From the NCBI GenBank assembly GCA_019456255.1, contig VRUG01000001.1, positions 124,001 to 188,000 on the forward strand: a stretch of 64,000 bases of DNA. Reading direction: 5' to 3'. Below are positions 8,827 through 17,631 of this stretch, in pieces. Below the pieces are notes generated by a model, which ran no database searches, was not told where the DNA came from, and worked only from the letters and a program-made list of their open reading frames with translations. The first letter of the stretch is position 1; each line of letters starts with the position of its first letter. This DNA comes from Planctomycetota bacterium. Lineage in GTDB: Bacteria; Planctomycetota; Phycisphaerae; Sedimentisphaerales; Anaerobacaceae. The translations under genes were made by a program, and so were the position numbers.

Positions 8827-9959
8827 CATTATTCATCGCATCTTTGGCAATTCTTATATACATTTTTTTTGGCTACCCCGTCATTCTGGCTATCTTGTCA
8901 ATGCTGTTTGGCAAAGTAGTTAACAAAGGTGACGTTCGGCCTAAAGTTAGTTTGATAATTTCGGCATATAATGAACAAGATGTTATAAAACAAAAAATTG
9001 AAAACTCACTCCAGCTTGACTACCCAAAGGAAAATCTTGAAATTATTGTCGCATCCGAATCTACTGACCAGACAAATGATATTGTTAAAGAATATCAGGA
9101 CCAGGGTGTTGTTTTGTATGCTTACGAGAACAGGGAAGGAAAAAGAGCAACTCTTTACCGCACGGTTCCTCTGGCAAAAGGTGAGATTATTGTTTTTTCA
9201 GACGCGAATGCCATGTATGAAAAAGATGCTGTCACTAAAATTGTAAGCAATTTTAACGATAACAGGATAGGTTGCGTGAGCGGCAGATTAAGATACATCA
9301 ATTCCAAGGACTCCTCCATCGGCAAAGGTGAAAATGCTTATTGGGAATACGATCTAATACTTAAAAGGATGGCCAGCAGGCTATTTTCGCTGGCAGGCTG
9401 CGGGGGAGTCAATGGCTCTATCTTCGCTGTTAGAAAAGAGTTATATGACCCAATTGACAAGTTTCGCGGTGACGATTTTGAGATATCGGCACGGGTGCAG
9501 ATTAATGGACATGGTGTCGTCATGGAGCCTGACGCAATTTCCTATGAAGAAGTTTCCGAAAGCTGCGAACAGGAATTCAACAGGAAAGTACGCCTGGCGA
9601 CCTGGAACATAAAAAGTTCTTTAATGTTATTGGCTGAAGCTTTGAAGAAAAAGAGATGGCTAACATCGTTCTTGCTGTTTTCGCATCGTTTCCTGAGATA
9701 TATCACTTTAGTCTTTTTGGTATTGCTGCTTGTTAGCAGTTCATTTCTATTAAGCACTAATCTTGCCCTGTTTTTCTATCTTCAGTTGCTGTTTTATTTC
9801 TTAGCTTTTATCGGGTGGTTATTAGAGAATCGAAAGTTCAAGTTAAGCTGGTTTTTTTGGGTACCGTTCTATTTTTGTATGGTTAACTATGCAGCCTTTC
9901 TCGGTCTGGCAAAAAATATTTTCGGCAAGACTGAGATGCTTTGGGAAAAAGCCAGGTAA
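8820..9959 (+). CDS. Membrane glycosyltransferase family 2
   Basis: A 379-residue processive-type GT2 protein: an N-terminal membrane helix (residues 1-25), a catalytic GT-A domain with KVSLIISAYNE, the DxD-like FSDANAMY, the acidic FRGDDFEIS and the QEFNRKVRLA motif (the Q/RxxRW position), then two to three C-terminal helices. This layout is that of BcsA/HAS-like and EpsF-like membrane transferases. It starts seven bases inside the preceding gene. It probably adds a sugar on the cytoplasmic side of the membrane; the motif order is clear but the sugar cannot be named. Confidence 0.88.
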   Translation: MLTLFIASLAILIYIFFGYPVILAILSMLFGKVVNKGDVRPKVSLIISAYNEQDVIKQKIENSLQLDYPKENLEIIVASESTDQTNDIVKEYQDQGVVLYAYENREGKRATLYRTVPLAKGEIIVFSDANAMYEKDAVTKIVSNFNDNRIGCVSGRLRYINSKDSSIGKGENAYWEYDLILKRMASRLFSLAGCGGVNGSIFAVRKELYDPIDKFRGDDFEISARVQINGHGVVMEPDAISYEEVSESCEQEFNRKVRLATWNIKSSLMLLAEALKKKRWLTSFLLFSHRFLRYITLVFLVLLLVSSSFLLSTNLALFFYLQLLFYFLAFIGWLLENRKFKLSWFFWVPFYFCMVNYAAFLGLAKNIFGKTEMLWEKAR

Positions 9960-9999
9960 TACTATAAATACAAATTACTCTATAGTTTAAAGAGGTCAT

Positions 10000-10686
10000 A
10001 TGCAAACAGTTATTCTTGCCGGGGGTATTGGAACCCGGCTCAGGCCGTTAACCCACAAAATTCCGAAACCAATGGTTAAGGTCCACAACAAGCCTTTCCT
10101 TGAACATCTACTTCAATTAGTAAAGTCTTACGGCTTGAGTGACATACTAATTTTAGCCAGCTATCTCGGCACGCAAATCGAGGATTATTTTGGGGACGGC
10201 TCTTCTTTTGGTCTGAAGATAAAGTACTCTTATGAAGAAACGCCTCTTGGGACCGGCGGCGCCCTAAAAAATGCAGAAAAAATGTTGGCTAATAACTTTG
10301 TCCTCTTAAATGGCGACACACTTTTGCCAATAAATTATTCTGATCTGGTCGAGCAATTTCAAAGCCTTGGCAAATTAGGTGTGATCGTCGCATATAGCAA
10401 TCCTGAAAAAACCATAAAAAATAATTTAAGTGTTGCAGATAACGGTAGTGTACTTAAATATGACAAAGCCAATGCTCAGGACATGACACATATTGATGCA
10501 GGTGTGATTGTTTTAAATAAGAAGGTACTCGGGTATATTTCAGATAAAAGCATCTGTTCTTTGGAAAGCGAGATATTCCCACAATTAATTCAAAATCACC
10601 AACTTCATGCTTTCAAAACTGAACATAAGTTTTATGATATGGGCAGCATGGAAGGCTTAAAAAATATTGAAGAGATATTAGCATGA
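10000..10686 (+). CDS. hddC: Sugar-phosphate nucleotidyltransferase, HddC-like
   Basis: A 228-residue nucleotidyltransferase. The N-terminal signature MQTVILAGGIGTRLRPLT with KPMVKV is the NTP-binding loop, and LLNGDTLLP carries the metal-binding Asp. Its stop overlaps the start of an HddA-type kinase, and a GmhA-like isomerase follows. The three together make up most of the GDP-D-glycero-alpha-D-manno-heptose pathway, so heptose-1-phosphate guanylyltransferase is the likely role. Mannose-1-phosphate guanylyltransferase or glucose-1-phosphate activity cannot be excluded from sequence alone. The ATG at 10000 is preceded by AAAGAGG. Confidence 0.78.
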   Translation: MQTVILAGGIGTRLRPLTHKIPKPMVKVHNKPFLEHLLQLVKSYGLSDILILASYLGTQIEDYFGDGSSFGLKIKYSYEETPLGTGGALKNAEKMLANNFVLLNGDTLLPINYSDLVEQFQSLGKLGVIVAYSNPEKTIKNNLSVADNGSVLKYDKANAQDMTHIDAGVIVLNKKVLGYISDKSICSLESEIFPQLIQNHQLHAFKTEHKFYDMGSMEGLKNIEEILA

Positions 10687-11657
10687 TTACGGTACGAACT
10701 CCATTTAGGATAAGTTTTATTGGTGGCGGAAGTGACCTTAGTTCTTACTATCAAAAAAACTCAGGTGCTGTAATTAGCACTACCATAAACAAGTTCATGT
10801 ACCTGATCATACATCCTTATTTTCATAATAAGATAAGAGTGAAGTATTCTGTTACAGAAGATGTCACTTCAATTAGTCAAATACAGCATCCTCTTCTAAG
10901 GGAATGCCTGAAATTAATGAAAGTTGATAAGGGAATAGAAATTGCCAGTATTGCTGATGTTCCTGCCGGTACAGGGCTCGGCTCTTCAAGTGCGTTTACT
11001 GTAGGGCTTTTGTGCGCTCTGGCCGGTTTCAAGAAAAACGTCAAATCCAAAGAGTGGCTTGCAAAAATGGCCTGCAAAGTGGAAATTGAGAAAGTTAAAG
11101 AGCCTATAGGCAAACAGGACCAGTATTCGGTTAGTTATGGCGGCTTAAATTACATCCGTTTCAATCCAGATGGTTCTGTTTGTGTCGAACCAATCATATT
11201 AAAACCGGAAATAAAATCTGAATTGGAAAATAACCTGCTGATGTTTTATGTGGGTAACGAGCGAAAGGCCAGCGAGATTCTCACAAAACAAAAAAAGGCT
11301 ATGGAAAATCAAAAGAAATATGCTGTCGTGTCCAGGATGGTTAAACTTGCCGAAAAGATGAAAAAAGTTTTAATCGGAGGTGACCTGGAGAAGTTTGGCC
11401 AGTTGTTACATCAGGGCTGGGTCCTGAAGAAAAAACTCACCAACGATATTAGTTCGAGCCAGCTGGATACTTACTATCAAAAGGCATTGGACGCCGGCGC
11501 CGACGGAGGCAAAATATTAGGGGCAGGAGGCGGTGGTTTCTTCCTTTTTTATTGTAAGCCCAAATATCATAAAAGATTAAGAAAAACCTTGAAATTGCGC
11601 GAGCTGGATTTTAAGTTCGATAATGATGGCGTAAAAACTGTATATTATGACGAATAA
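10683..11657 (+). CDS. hddA: D-glycero-D-manno-heptose 7-phosphate kinase
   Basis: A 324-residue GHMP-family kinase. It shows the N-terminal RTPFRISFIGGGSDL motif, the ATP-binding PAGTGLGSSSAF loop at about residues 94-105, and the C-terminal GAGGGGFFLFY motif. FIGGGSDL followed by a Tyr-Tyr pair is typical of HddA-type sugar kinases. HddA phosphorylates heptose 7-phosphate at C1 to the 1,7-bisphosphate. The ATG overlaps the preceding stop by four bases and the isomerase gene follows after 13, so the set is co-translated. Fucokinase-like sugar kinases are close relatives, but the gene context favours heptose. Confidence 0.85.
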   Translation: MITVRTPFRISFIGGGSDLSSYYQKNSGAVISTTINKFMYLIIHPYFHNKIRVKYSVTEDVTSISQIQHPLLRECLKLMKVDKGIEIASIADVPAGTGLGSSSAFTVGLLCALAGFKKNVKSKEWLAKMACKVEIEKVKEPIGKQDQYSVSYGGLNYIRFNPDGSVCVEPIILKPEIKSELENNLLMFYVGNERKASEILTKQKKAMENQKKYAVVSRMVKLAEKMKKVLIGGDLEKFGQLLHQGWVLKKKLTNDISSSQLDTYYQKALDAGADGGKILGAGGGGFFLFYCKPKYHKRLRKTLKLRELDFKFDNDGVKTVYYDE

Positions 11658-11670
11658 CCAAGGGTAACTT

Positions 11671-12234
11671 ATGGCAAAACAACTGCTACAAAACTATCTC
11701 TCGCAACTTAAGGAAGTTATTGACTCGCTTGCTCTTGAAAAAGTTACGCACATAATAGATTTAATGACCCAGGCTTATAACGATAGTCAGCAGATTTTTA
11801 TATTCGGTAATGGGGGAAGCGGCAGCACGGCCTCTCACTTCGCATGCGACATAAATAAAGGAGTCTGCTTGGGACTTAAAAAAAGGTTTAAAGTGATGTG
11901 TCTTAATGACAACATTCCCTCGATTCTTGCCTATGCCAACGATAACTCTTATGATGACATTTTTGTCGAACAATTAAAAAACTTTCTGGCTCCCAATGAC
12001 CTGGTGATAGCTCTCTCTGGCAGCGGCAACTCGGCAAATGTACTCAAAGCTATTCAATTCTCCAATAAAAACCATGCACATTCAATAGCTTTTACCGGCT
12101 TTGATGGCGGGGAACTTGCAAAAACCGCCAATCATGCGATTGTTGTCCCAGTAGATGACATGCAGAAAGTCGAGGATATGCATCTCGTGTTGACTCATAT
12201 GATTATGCAGATTCTTTGTGACAGGCTAAAGTAG
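11671..12234 (+). CDS. gmhA: Phosphoheptose isomerase, SIS domain
   Basis: A 187-residue single SIS-domain protein with FGNGGSGSTASHFACDI (phosphosugar loop) and ALSGSGNSANVLKAI. GmhA converts sedoheptulose 7-phosphate to D-glycero-D-manno-heptose 7-phosphate, the substrate of the upstream kinase. The length is near that of E. coli GmhA. The gene ends the forward operon, and its last nine bases overlap the end of the convergent GT-C gene. No GmhB phosphatase is seen in the window, so that step must be supplied from elsewhere. Confidence 0.87.
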   Translation: MAKQLLQNYLSQLKEVIDSLALEKVTHIIDLMTQAYNDSQQIFIFGNGGSGSTASHFACDINKGVCLGLKKRFKVMCLNDNIPSILAYANDNSYDDIFVEQLKNFLAPNDLVIALSGSGNSANVLKAIQFSNKNHAHSIAFTGFDGGELAKTANHAIVVPVDDMQKVEDMHLVLTHMIMQILCDRLK

Positions 12235-13743
12235 TTTATAAATAACAACCCTTTTTTTCTTTTTCCACTTATTTAACCACACCGAATACTTTTCTTCAAC
12301 CGGGCCGTTAAAGTCCGATTCGTTGTCACCGTCTCTTATTACCTTTACTCTATATTGAGCTTTTACCTTCACGTCTTTGTTAAATTCTTCTACCCATCTT
12401 CGTTCTGCATAAAACCCCAAGCGTTTATCCGGCACAATGACAATATCCTCAGCAGATGTATTATTTCTCAACCACATAGCTGCTTCTCTATAACCTTGTT
12501 TCTCAATACGAAGAGGCAGGAGTAATTTGGGCAAACAAATAATTACGCCAATAACCATTAGCAATCGAAACCAGTCTTCCCTGCTTTTGCTTGTGCTTGA
12601 GTTATCCTTCGAAAAACGATTACTTAACCATGTGGAAATTACACGCAGGCCTACCACAACATAGAAAATGGTAAAAGCAACGAGGGTGAATGTATGCCTC
12701 CTGCTAAGTATGCCTCGATATGATACCTGCCAAAATAACATCAGGAAATTCATTGAAATAAATGCCGCAGCGAAAAATGTTTGTACAAAAGTCTTAGGCA
12801 GCTTTCTAAAATAATAATAAATTCCTATTAGAAAGCCGGGGACAAAATAATACATCAACGTTTCACATAGATTAGGTATAAATGTATTGTCTCCAAATAT
12901 TTTCTCTGCAAATCCGGCCATATAGATGCCTCTGGCCATTGGCAAGCTGTCCAGGTTGCCGATATTGCCCAACAATTTCGGAATTTTTAAGAAGCCTTGC
13001 TTGGGAAATACATATCCCTCGAATAGCATATAAGGCAAGGCAATTATTGCAAATCCCAGCAATATCAAAAACAGTCCTTGCAAAGATTGATATCTCTTAA
13101 TTTTATTTGTGGGCCGAATAAAATTAAACAAAAACCACAAGCCGCCATACAAAACGATCTGACCGCATTCTGAGCGAACCAAATATCCCAGCCCTGACAA
13201 TACCCCCGCAAGACCGAACAGCCAGGTTTTGTCATGTTGCCGAGCCCCCAATAACAGAAACAAAAAACCTAATGACAAAAACATTAGATGCGGCCAATCA
13301 CTCAAAGCATCGCTGCCGAATTTAGCTGAATCCGGCAAAATACTTAATATTAATACACCAATAAAACTTACTTTTGCCCCGAATAAATAACACCCTATAA
13401 GATATAATGCTGCTGTTGCAATTAATTTACACGCAAGCGAAGCAAACTGGGCTGAAATAATCCATCCGTCGATAGCACCTTCCTGGTAAAATAGACCGCA
13501 AATTTTATGGGATAGAGAAATAAGGAAAGGGTATCCCGGCGGAGACGGAGTATCAAGTATGGTTTCAAGCGGTTTGTCGCTTAACCCTCTGGCATAATCT
13601 ACATACATTGTCCCATCTTTGGAGATTAGAACTGTTGTGACGATTAGGTACACGCCGATCACAAGAGCAACCGCCACTAAGACCGCTATATGAATAAGGG
13701 CTTGCTTTTCAACCAAGCTTCCTTTGCCTTTACCATCTATCAT
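12226..13743 (-). CDS. GT-C-type glycosyltransferase (GT39/PMT-like membrane protein)
   Basis: A 505-residue integral membrane protein with roughly ten predicted helices. The first periplasmic loop after helix 1 contains KDGTMYVDYARGL and PSPPGYPFL, the acidic loop layout expected of polyprenol-phosphate-sugar-dependent GT-C enzymes such as the GT39/ArnT-like group. A soluble C-terminal tail follows the last helix. It is on the opposite strand to the polysaccharide operon with its own promoter (13805-13833). It probably transfers a sugar from a lipid-phosphate donor on the outer face of the membrane. The family call is at fold level; no specific substrate can be given. Confidence 0.7.
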   Translation of the reverse strand: MIDGKGKGSLVEKQALIHIAVLVAVALVIGVYLIVTTVLISKDGTMYVDYARGLSDKPLETILDTPSPPGYPFLISLSHKICGLFYQEGAIDGWIISAQFASLACKLIATAALYLIGCYLFGAKVSFIGVLILSILPDSAKFGSDALSDWPHLMFLSLGFLFLLLGARQHDKTWLFGLAGVLSGLGYLVRSECGQIVLYGGLWFLFNFIRPTNKIKRYQSLQGLFLILLGFAIIALPYMLFEGYVFPKQGFLKIPKLLGNIGNLDSLPMARGIYMAGFAEKIFGDNTFIPNLCETLMYYFVPGFLIGIYYYFRKLPKTFVQTFFAAAFISMNFLMLFWQVSYRGILSRRHTFTLVAFTIFYVVVGLRVISTWLSNRFSKDNSSTSKSREDWFRLLMVIGVIICLPKLLLPLRIEKQGYREAAMWLRNNTSAEDIVIVPDKRLGFYAERRWVEEFNKDVKVKAQYRVKVIRDGDNESDFNGPVEEKYSVWLNKWKKKKRVVIYKLL

Positions 13744-13804
13744 CGTATATACCTGTCGCTCTCAAAACAAACCAGACTGACTTTTTACTGCTATTAATCT
13801 ATCA

Positions 13805-13833
13805 ATTATTCGACAAAACCACTGATTTGTCAA
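13805..13833 (-). promoter_or_regulatory. Sigma-70-type promoter for the GT-C gene
   Basis: Read on the minus strand: TTGACA, 17 bases, AATAAT. The predicted transcript starts near 13798 and leaves a leader of about 55 bases before the ATG at 13743. It is one of two back-to-back promoters in the 331-base gene-free gap 13744-14074; apart from these I see nothing else in that gap. Confidence 0.6.
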
Positions 13834-13941
13834 AATAATTTCACCACAACCGTTCCATAGCCTTTTTTTGGGTGTCAACCATCGCATAAGCCGGTCCTGC
13901 CCTTTATCGCTTAAAGCTTAAAATGCCTGCAAAAGAAATGC

Positions 13942-13969
13942 TTGCATCTGTCAGTTTGTCACTTATAAT
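13942..13969 (+). promoter_or_regulatory. Promoter for the phosphoglycosyl transferase gene
   Basis: TTGCAT, 16 bases, TATAAT. The predicted transcription start is near 13976, about 100 bases upstream of the ATG at 14075. This position also argues against the longer frame that would begin at 13985, which would leave almost no leader. Confidence 0.6.
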
Positions 13970-14074
13970 GGACATCCATGTTTTATGGTCAAGAGCGGAA
14001 AAAGCAAGCCTTGCTACGATATAAGATGTTTTTGTTGCTATAGATATGAGGCCTACAATAATAAGGTTGATGGT

Positions 14075-15508
14075 ATGCTAGGTAGTATAATAAATAGAAA
14101 GCCAAAGCCAAAACTGGAAAAGTTACATTCCCCTAATGTGCATGACCGCCCGGGTTCTGTTGCATATCAAAAGCAAATTGAGAAAGATATTGAAAAAGAT
14201 ATTGAGAAGCAGACCGCTCTCCTTGGGCAACCGAAAAAACGTATTACGACTATTCAAGTCATCTTAATCCTTGCGGATATGCTGTTGGTAAATCTCGGTT
14301 TTCTTTGCTCCTTTTGGATTAGATACGGTTGGCCTTTTCCCAAAGAAAGCTTTGCTCCATATGCTCAAAGTTTTATTTTCCTGACAATGATTAATATATT
14401 AATACTCCTATCATTTAAAGCTTATAAGAATAGTTTCCGGTCTTCCTGGGACATGTTCCTGAAAATTTCAAAGGGGCTGCTTGGAGCAACATTGTTAAGT
14501 ATTGTCTTTATTTATGTTTTTAGAATTAGCTGGAGCGCTTTTCCGACAAGTATTTTTGGAATCTCATTTCTTGTTAATTTGCTTCTTGTTTTCAAGTTCA
14601 ATCAATGGTTATTAAAAAAGAATAAAAGAATAAAGAAGAAGATCGTGGTCGTCGGGAGAGGCGATATTGATATTAGTGAAATTATCACAAAAAAAGCATA
14701 TATAGAGCAATATCAAATTAATCATTTCAGCGAATTACTCAAGTATAAGGATGCTCATGAGATTATTATTTGTGATAAAATCCAGGACAAGAAGGACATG
14801 GAGATTCTGGTCTATGTTTCACAGCGATTCGGAATTAATGTCACCTTTAGCCCTTCCTGTTACATGTCGTTGTTATCTGATAAATTTAATGGCAACGACT
14901 CTTTTGGTCTTATTAAAACATTTATTGGTAAGCAAACAGACTTTGAAGAATTTCTCATGCTAAGTCTCGACATAGTCGGCAGTGTCACTTTTTTGATTGC
15001 TTACTTACCGGTAATAATATTAACTTCCATACTCATTAAAATATCGTCTCCGGGTCCCATTATATACAAACAGCGTAGAGCAGGCAAAGACGGTAAAACC
15101 TTTACGTTATATAAATTTCGCACAATGGTTGAAAACGCAGAAAAACTTTCTGGTTTTAAGCCCGTGGTTTCCGGCGATTCACGTATAACAAAACTGGGAT
15201 TATTTCTCAGGCAAACCCGCACTGATGAAATTCCTCAATTACTAAATGTTTTAAAAGGCGACATGAGTTTAGTAGGTCCCAGGCCTGAAAATCTCTATCG
15301 CATAGATACACATAAGGCATTGCAAGGGATTAGGCTGGCAGTAAGGCCCGGGTTAACAGGCTTAGCTCAAATTAGAAGCTACTATGACTTAGCTCCTAAC
15401 CACAAAATAAAATACGATTATCTGTATATCCAAAAAAGGTCCCTTCTTTTGAATATATATATTCTCCTTAGAACAATTCCTGTTATATTGTCAAAAAAAG
15501 GTTCGTAA
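14075..15508 (+). CDS. Polyprenyl-phosphate sugar phosphotransferase (initiating enzyme)
   Basis: A 477-residue WcaJ/WbaP-type protein from ATG 14075, preceded by AAGG at a spacing of eight. It has an N-terminal charged region with a short repeat (KDIEKDIEKQ), four membrane helices (about residues 70-175), a cytosolic domain, then the bacterial sugar transferase domain: a re-entrant helix, SSPGPIIYKQRRAGKDGKTF, the FRTMVENAEK stretch, and RLTR/DEIPQLLNVLKGDMSLVGPRP. The enzyme moves a sugar 1-phosphate onto undecaprenyl phosphate at the cytoplasmic face and so starts repeat-unit synthesis. The frame is open back to 13985, but the ribosome site and promoter favour 14075. Confidence 0.88.
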   Translation: MLGSIINRKPKPKLEKLHSPNVHDRPGSVAYQKQIEKDIEKDIEKQTALLGQPKKRITTIQVILILADMLLVNLGFLCSFWIRYGWPFPKESFAPYAQSFIFLTMINILILLSFKAYKNSFRSSWDMFLKISKGLLGATLLSIVFIYVFRISWSAFPTSIFGISFLVNLLLVFKFNQWLLKKNKRIKKKIVVVGRGDIDISEIITKKAYIEQYQINHFSELLKYKDAHEIIICDKIQDKKDMEILVYVSQRFGINVTFSPSCYMSLLSDKFNGNDSFGLIKTFIGKQTDFEEFLMLSLDIVGSVTFLIAYLPVIILTSILIKISSPGPIIYKQRRAGKDGKTFTLYKFRTMVENAEKLSGFKPVVSGDSRITKLGLFLRQTRTDEIPQLLNVLKGDMSLVGPRPENLYRIDTHKALQGIRLAVRPGLTGLAQIRSYYDLAPNHKIKYDYLYIQKRSLLLNIYILLRTIPVILSKKGS

Positions 15509-15597
15509 GGCAATTTGGAATTGCATTAAACTCTGTAAATCTCTATTTCTCAGCTTCAGAACACGATATCTTTGCGGTGAATTTGTGTGTAAAGAAA

Positions 15598-15670
<73 letters not shown>

Positions 15671-15676
15671 TCATGA

Positions 15677-16624
15677 TTATTTTTTCTTATCCTTTACCGA
15701 CTTCTCTGTCTCGGATTTTTGTTTATCATCTTGGTTTTCCGGCTTTTGTTCCGGGAAGAATTCCGGATTATAGTAAACTATTTCTTTCTTTAATTTTTCT
15801 GCAGCCTCGTCTATTTTCTTATTTTTCTGTTGCGATTTTCTGCTCCTGATACTTTTTCTAATCTTATCTTCTATATCTTCGTCAAACGGGACTATTCTTG
15901 GAGCAAGGTTTCCTTCGTGCCTCGCGACTTCATAAAAACCTCCTGATACTTTAATCGGTCCAATTAACCCTCCTTCACTAGCGGCCAAAAGAGCTTTGTA
16001 AAACTTTTTTCCATAAACGTCACCTACCACCTTGTATGCATATTTGTCAATCCAACCACCTCTTTGGCTGTTATTATGTATTGATATTTCTTTCGCCAAT
16101 TCGTTTATATCTTCTCCAGCTTTTATTCTTTTAATAACCTCTTGTGCCTGCTCGAGGGTTTTCGTTCTTATATGCGAAAAGCTCAACTTTCCCGGCTCAG
16201 TGAGCATTTTCGATTTTCCTTTTTTCGCTTCATAAAAGTTTTTTATTTCTTTGTCGGTTACGACAATACCTTCGCGAACATCTTTCCTCATTTGTTGTGC
16301 ATATGCTTTTTTAATAGCTCTACCTACTAAGTATTCAGTTTTTGGTCTCCCCACAATCCCATATTTTTTTGCCTGCTGATACATTAGCTCTGTCCTAATC
16401 CATCTATCAGCAATTTTTCTCACTCTTTCATCATCAGCATCTGATGCGATCCATTTCATATGCTCTGTAGTTAATTTTTCATCTCCGATGGCCACAATGA
16501 CTTTCGGCTCGTCCTTCCGGGTTTTTTCTTTTTTCTCAGAAGCTATGGAATTGCTGACAATAAATGCTATAGAAGCACCAAATATGCCGCATGCAACAGC
16601 CTTTAGAAACGATTTATTCAACAT
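15677..16624 (-). CDS. Parvulin-type peptidyl-prolyl isomerase (SurA/PrsA-like)
   Basis: A 315-residue exported protein. An N-terminal hydrophobic signal or anchor (about residues 5-28) is followed by an alpha-helical chaperone-like segment and a PpiC/rotamase domain at about residues 145-240, marked by LSFSHIRTKTLEQAQEV, AKEISIHNNSQRGGWI and a GGLIGPIKVSGGFYEV ending. A Lys/Glu-rich tail follows. It should help outer-membrane or periplasmic proteins fold. ATG 16624, preceded by AAAGGA, is a better start than the TTG at 16630. It lies six bases upstream of tRNA-Phe on the same strand and could be co-transcribed with it. Confidence 0.88.
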   Translation of the reverse strand: MLNKSFLKAVACGIFGASIAFIVSNSIASEKKEKTRKDEPKVIVAIGDEKLTTEHMKWIASDADDERVRKIADRWIRTELMYQQAKKYGIVGRPKTEYLVGRAIKKAYAQQMRKDVREGIVVTDKEIKNFYEAKKGKSKMLTEPGKLSFSHIRTKTLEQAQEVIKRIKAGEDINELAKEISIHNNSQRGGWIDKYAYKVVGDVYGKKFYKALLAASEGGLIGPIKVSGGFYEVARHEGNLAPRIVPFDEDIEDKIRKSIRSRKSQQKNKKIDEAAEKLKKEIVYYNPEFFPEQKPENQDDKQKSETEKSVKDKKK

Positions 16625-16736
16625 TCCCAAGTATCCTTTCCATCAACACGAGTTTTTCGTAAAGTTAGCAAAGAGGGGATTATACCGTGAATTTTGCCTT
16701 ACAGCAAGCAATTTTTTGTGGTCTTTGCGGGGTAAA

Positions 16737-17423
16737 TTATATAAGGTCGGCAGGATTTTTGAGCTGTTCTGTGATATATTCCAGAAATCTGGCGGCATAG
16801 CTGGGGGTTATTATCCTGCTATCGGCTGCGATGGTTAGCGAGACGATTTTGCGTGATTTGATAGAGCCTTGTATTGGGACGAGTTTTTGTACGACATTTC
16901 CAATTGCCAGAATAGCCGTTACCGGCGGGGGAACAATGCCGAGGAATGAATCAATGCCGTAAGCACCGAGATTGCTCATGGCTATGGTTTCGCCCTCGAT
17001 TTGTTCAAGGGTTAGTTTATTGCTCCTGGCGTTTTCTGTGAGTTGTTTTTCGAGTTGGGCGATTTGGGGGAGCGTTTTTTTGTCGGCATTTTTCACTACC
17101 GGCACAACGAGTCCCTGCGGTGCATTGACGGCAAATCCGACATTAATGTTGTTAGCTATTTTGATGTTATCAGCATCTAAGGTAGCGACAGTTAGTGGGA
17201 ATTTTTTTACCGCTAAGGCGAGAGTGTAAATATAAAAAACATTTGTAGTAATTTTAACGCCGAAGTGTTTTTTTAGTTCTGGTCTCATCGCCATCAAATC
17301 AGTGATGTCAGCTTTTGCTTCGAGATAGAAGCAAGGCTTGGTGCGTTTGGATTGCATCATCCTTTTCCCGATGAGCTTTTGAATTTTTCTCAAAGGCAGT
17401 GTTTTTTGTGCCGATTTTTCCAC
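16737..17423 (-). CDS. E2-like 2-oxoacid dehydrogenase acyltransferase domain, catalytic residues replaced
   Basis: A 228-residue protein consisting only of the chloramphenicol acetyltransferase-like catalytic domain of E2 enzymes: LRKIQKLIGKRMMQSK at the start, VGFAVNAPQGLVVPVVKNAD, and TIAMSNLGAYGIDSF. It has no lipoyl or E1/E3-binding domain (full E2 proteins are usually 400 residues or more). At the active site, where the family has Asp-His-Arg-x-x-Asp-Gly, this protein reads D201-S202-R203-I-I-T206-P207, so the catalytic His and Asp are both lost. Acyltransfer by the normal mechanism is therefore unlikely. No E1, E3 or intact E2 gene lies nearby. GTG start at 17423 with GAGGA four bases before it. 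Confidence 0.8.
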   Translation of the reverse strand: MEKSAQKTLPLRKIQKLIGKRMMQSKRTKPCFYLEAKADITDLMAMRPELKKHFGVKITTNVFYIYTLALAVKKFPLTVATLDADNIKIANNINVGFAVNAPQGLVVPVVKNADKKTLPQIAQLEKQLTENARSNKLTLEQIEGETIAMSNLGAYGIDSFLGIVPPPVTAILAIGNVVQKLVPIQGSIKSRKIVSLTIAADSRIITPSYAARFLEYITEQLKNPADLI

Positions 17424-17540
17424 AATATCCTCGTTTTTGAGCTAAATGGTTTTCCAGCGTTTCATCTTACAACAAGATTTTATTATTTGGAAGCAGTAAT
17501 TTAGCCCGGGCTTTTGGTGGGCTATATTCCGATAAAAACA

Positions 17541-17569
17541 TTGCTTGCAGGGTATTTTTGTAGTATAAT
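17541..17569 (+). promoter_or_regulatory. Promoter for the sensor kinase-regulator operon
   Basis: TTGCTT, 17 bases, TATAAT. The transcript would start near 17576 and leave a leader of about 56 bases before the ATG at 17632. Confidence 0.6.
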
Positions 17570-17631
17570 GCCGCGTTAGAGAAGTGGAATCGCAGTTTTT
17601 TGAATTTTTGCAGCGCGTGCGGAGAGTGTAA

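Noticed and set aside
13985-14074. Upstream extension of the phosphoglycosyl transferase frame
   Set aside because: A Cys-rich, non-family sequence starting at the predicted transcription start; ATG 14075 has the ribosome site.
1-15508. Polysaccharide locus as an integrated mobile element
   Set aside because: No integrase, transposase or attachment repeat was found in the window.
15513-15527. GCAATT-TGG-AATTGC stem after the phosphoglycosyl transferase gene
   Set aside because: Short, AT-rich stem with no T run; not a convincing terminator.
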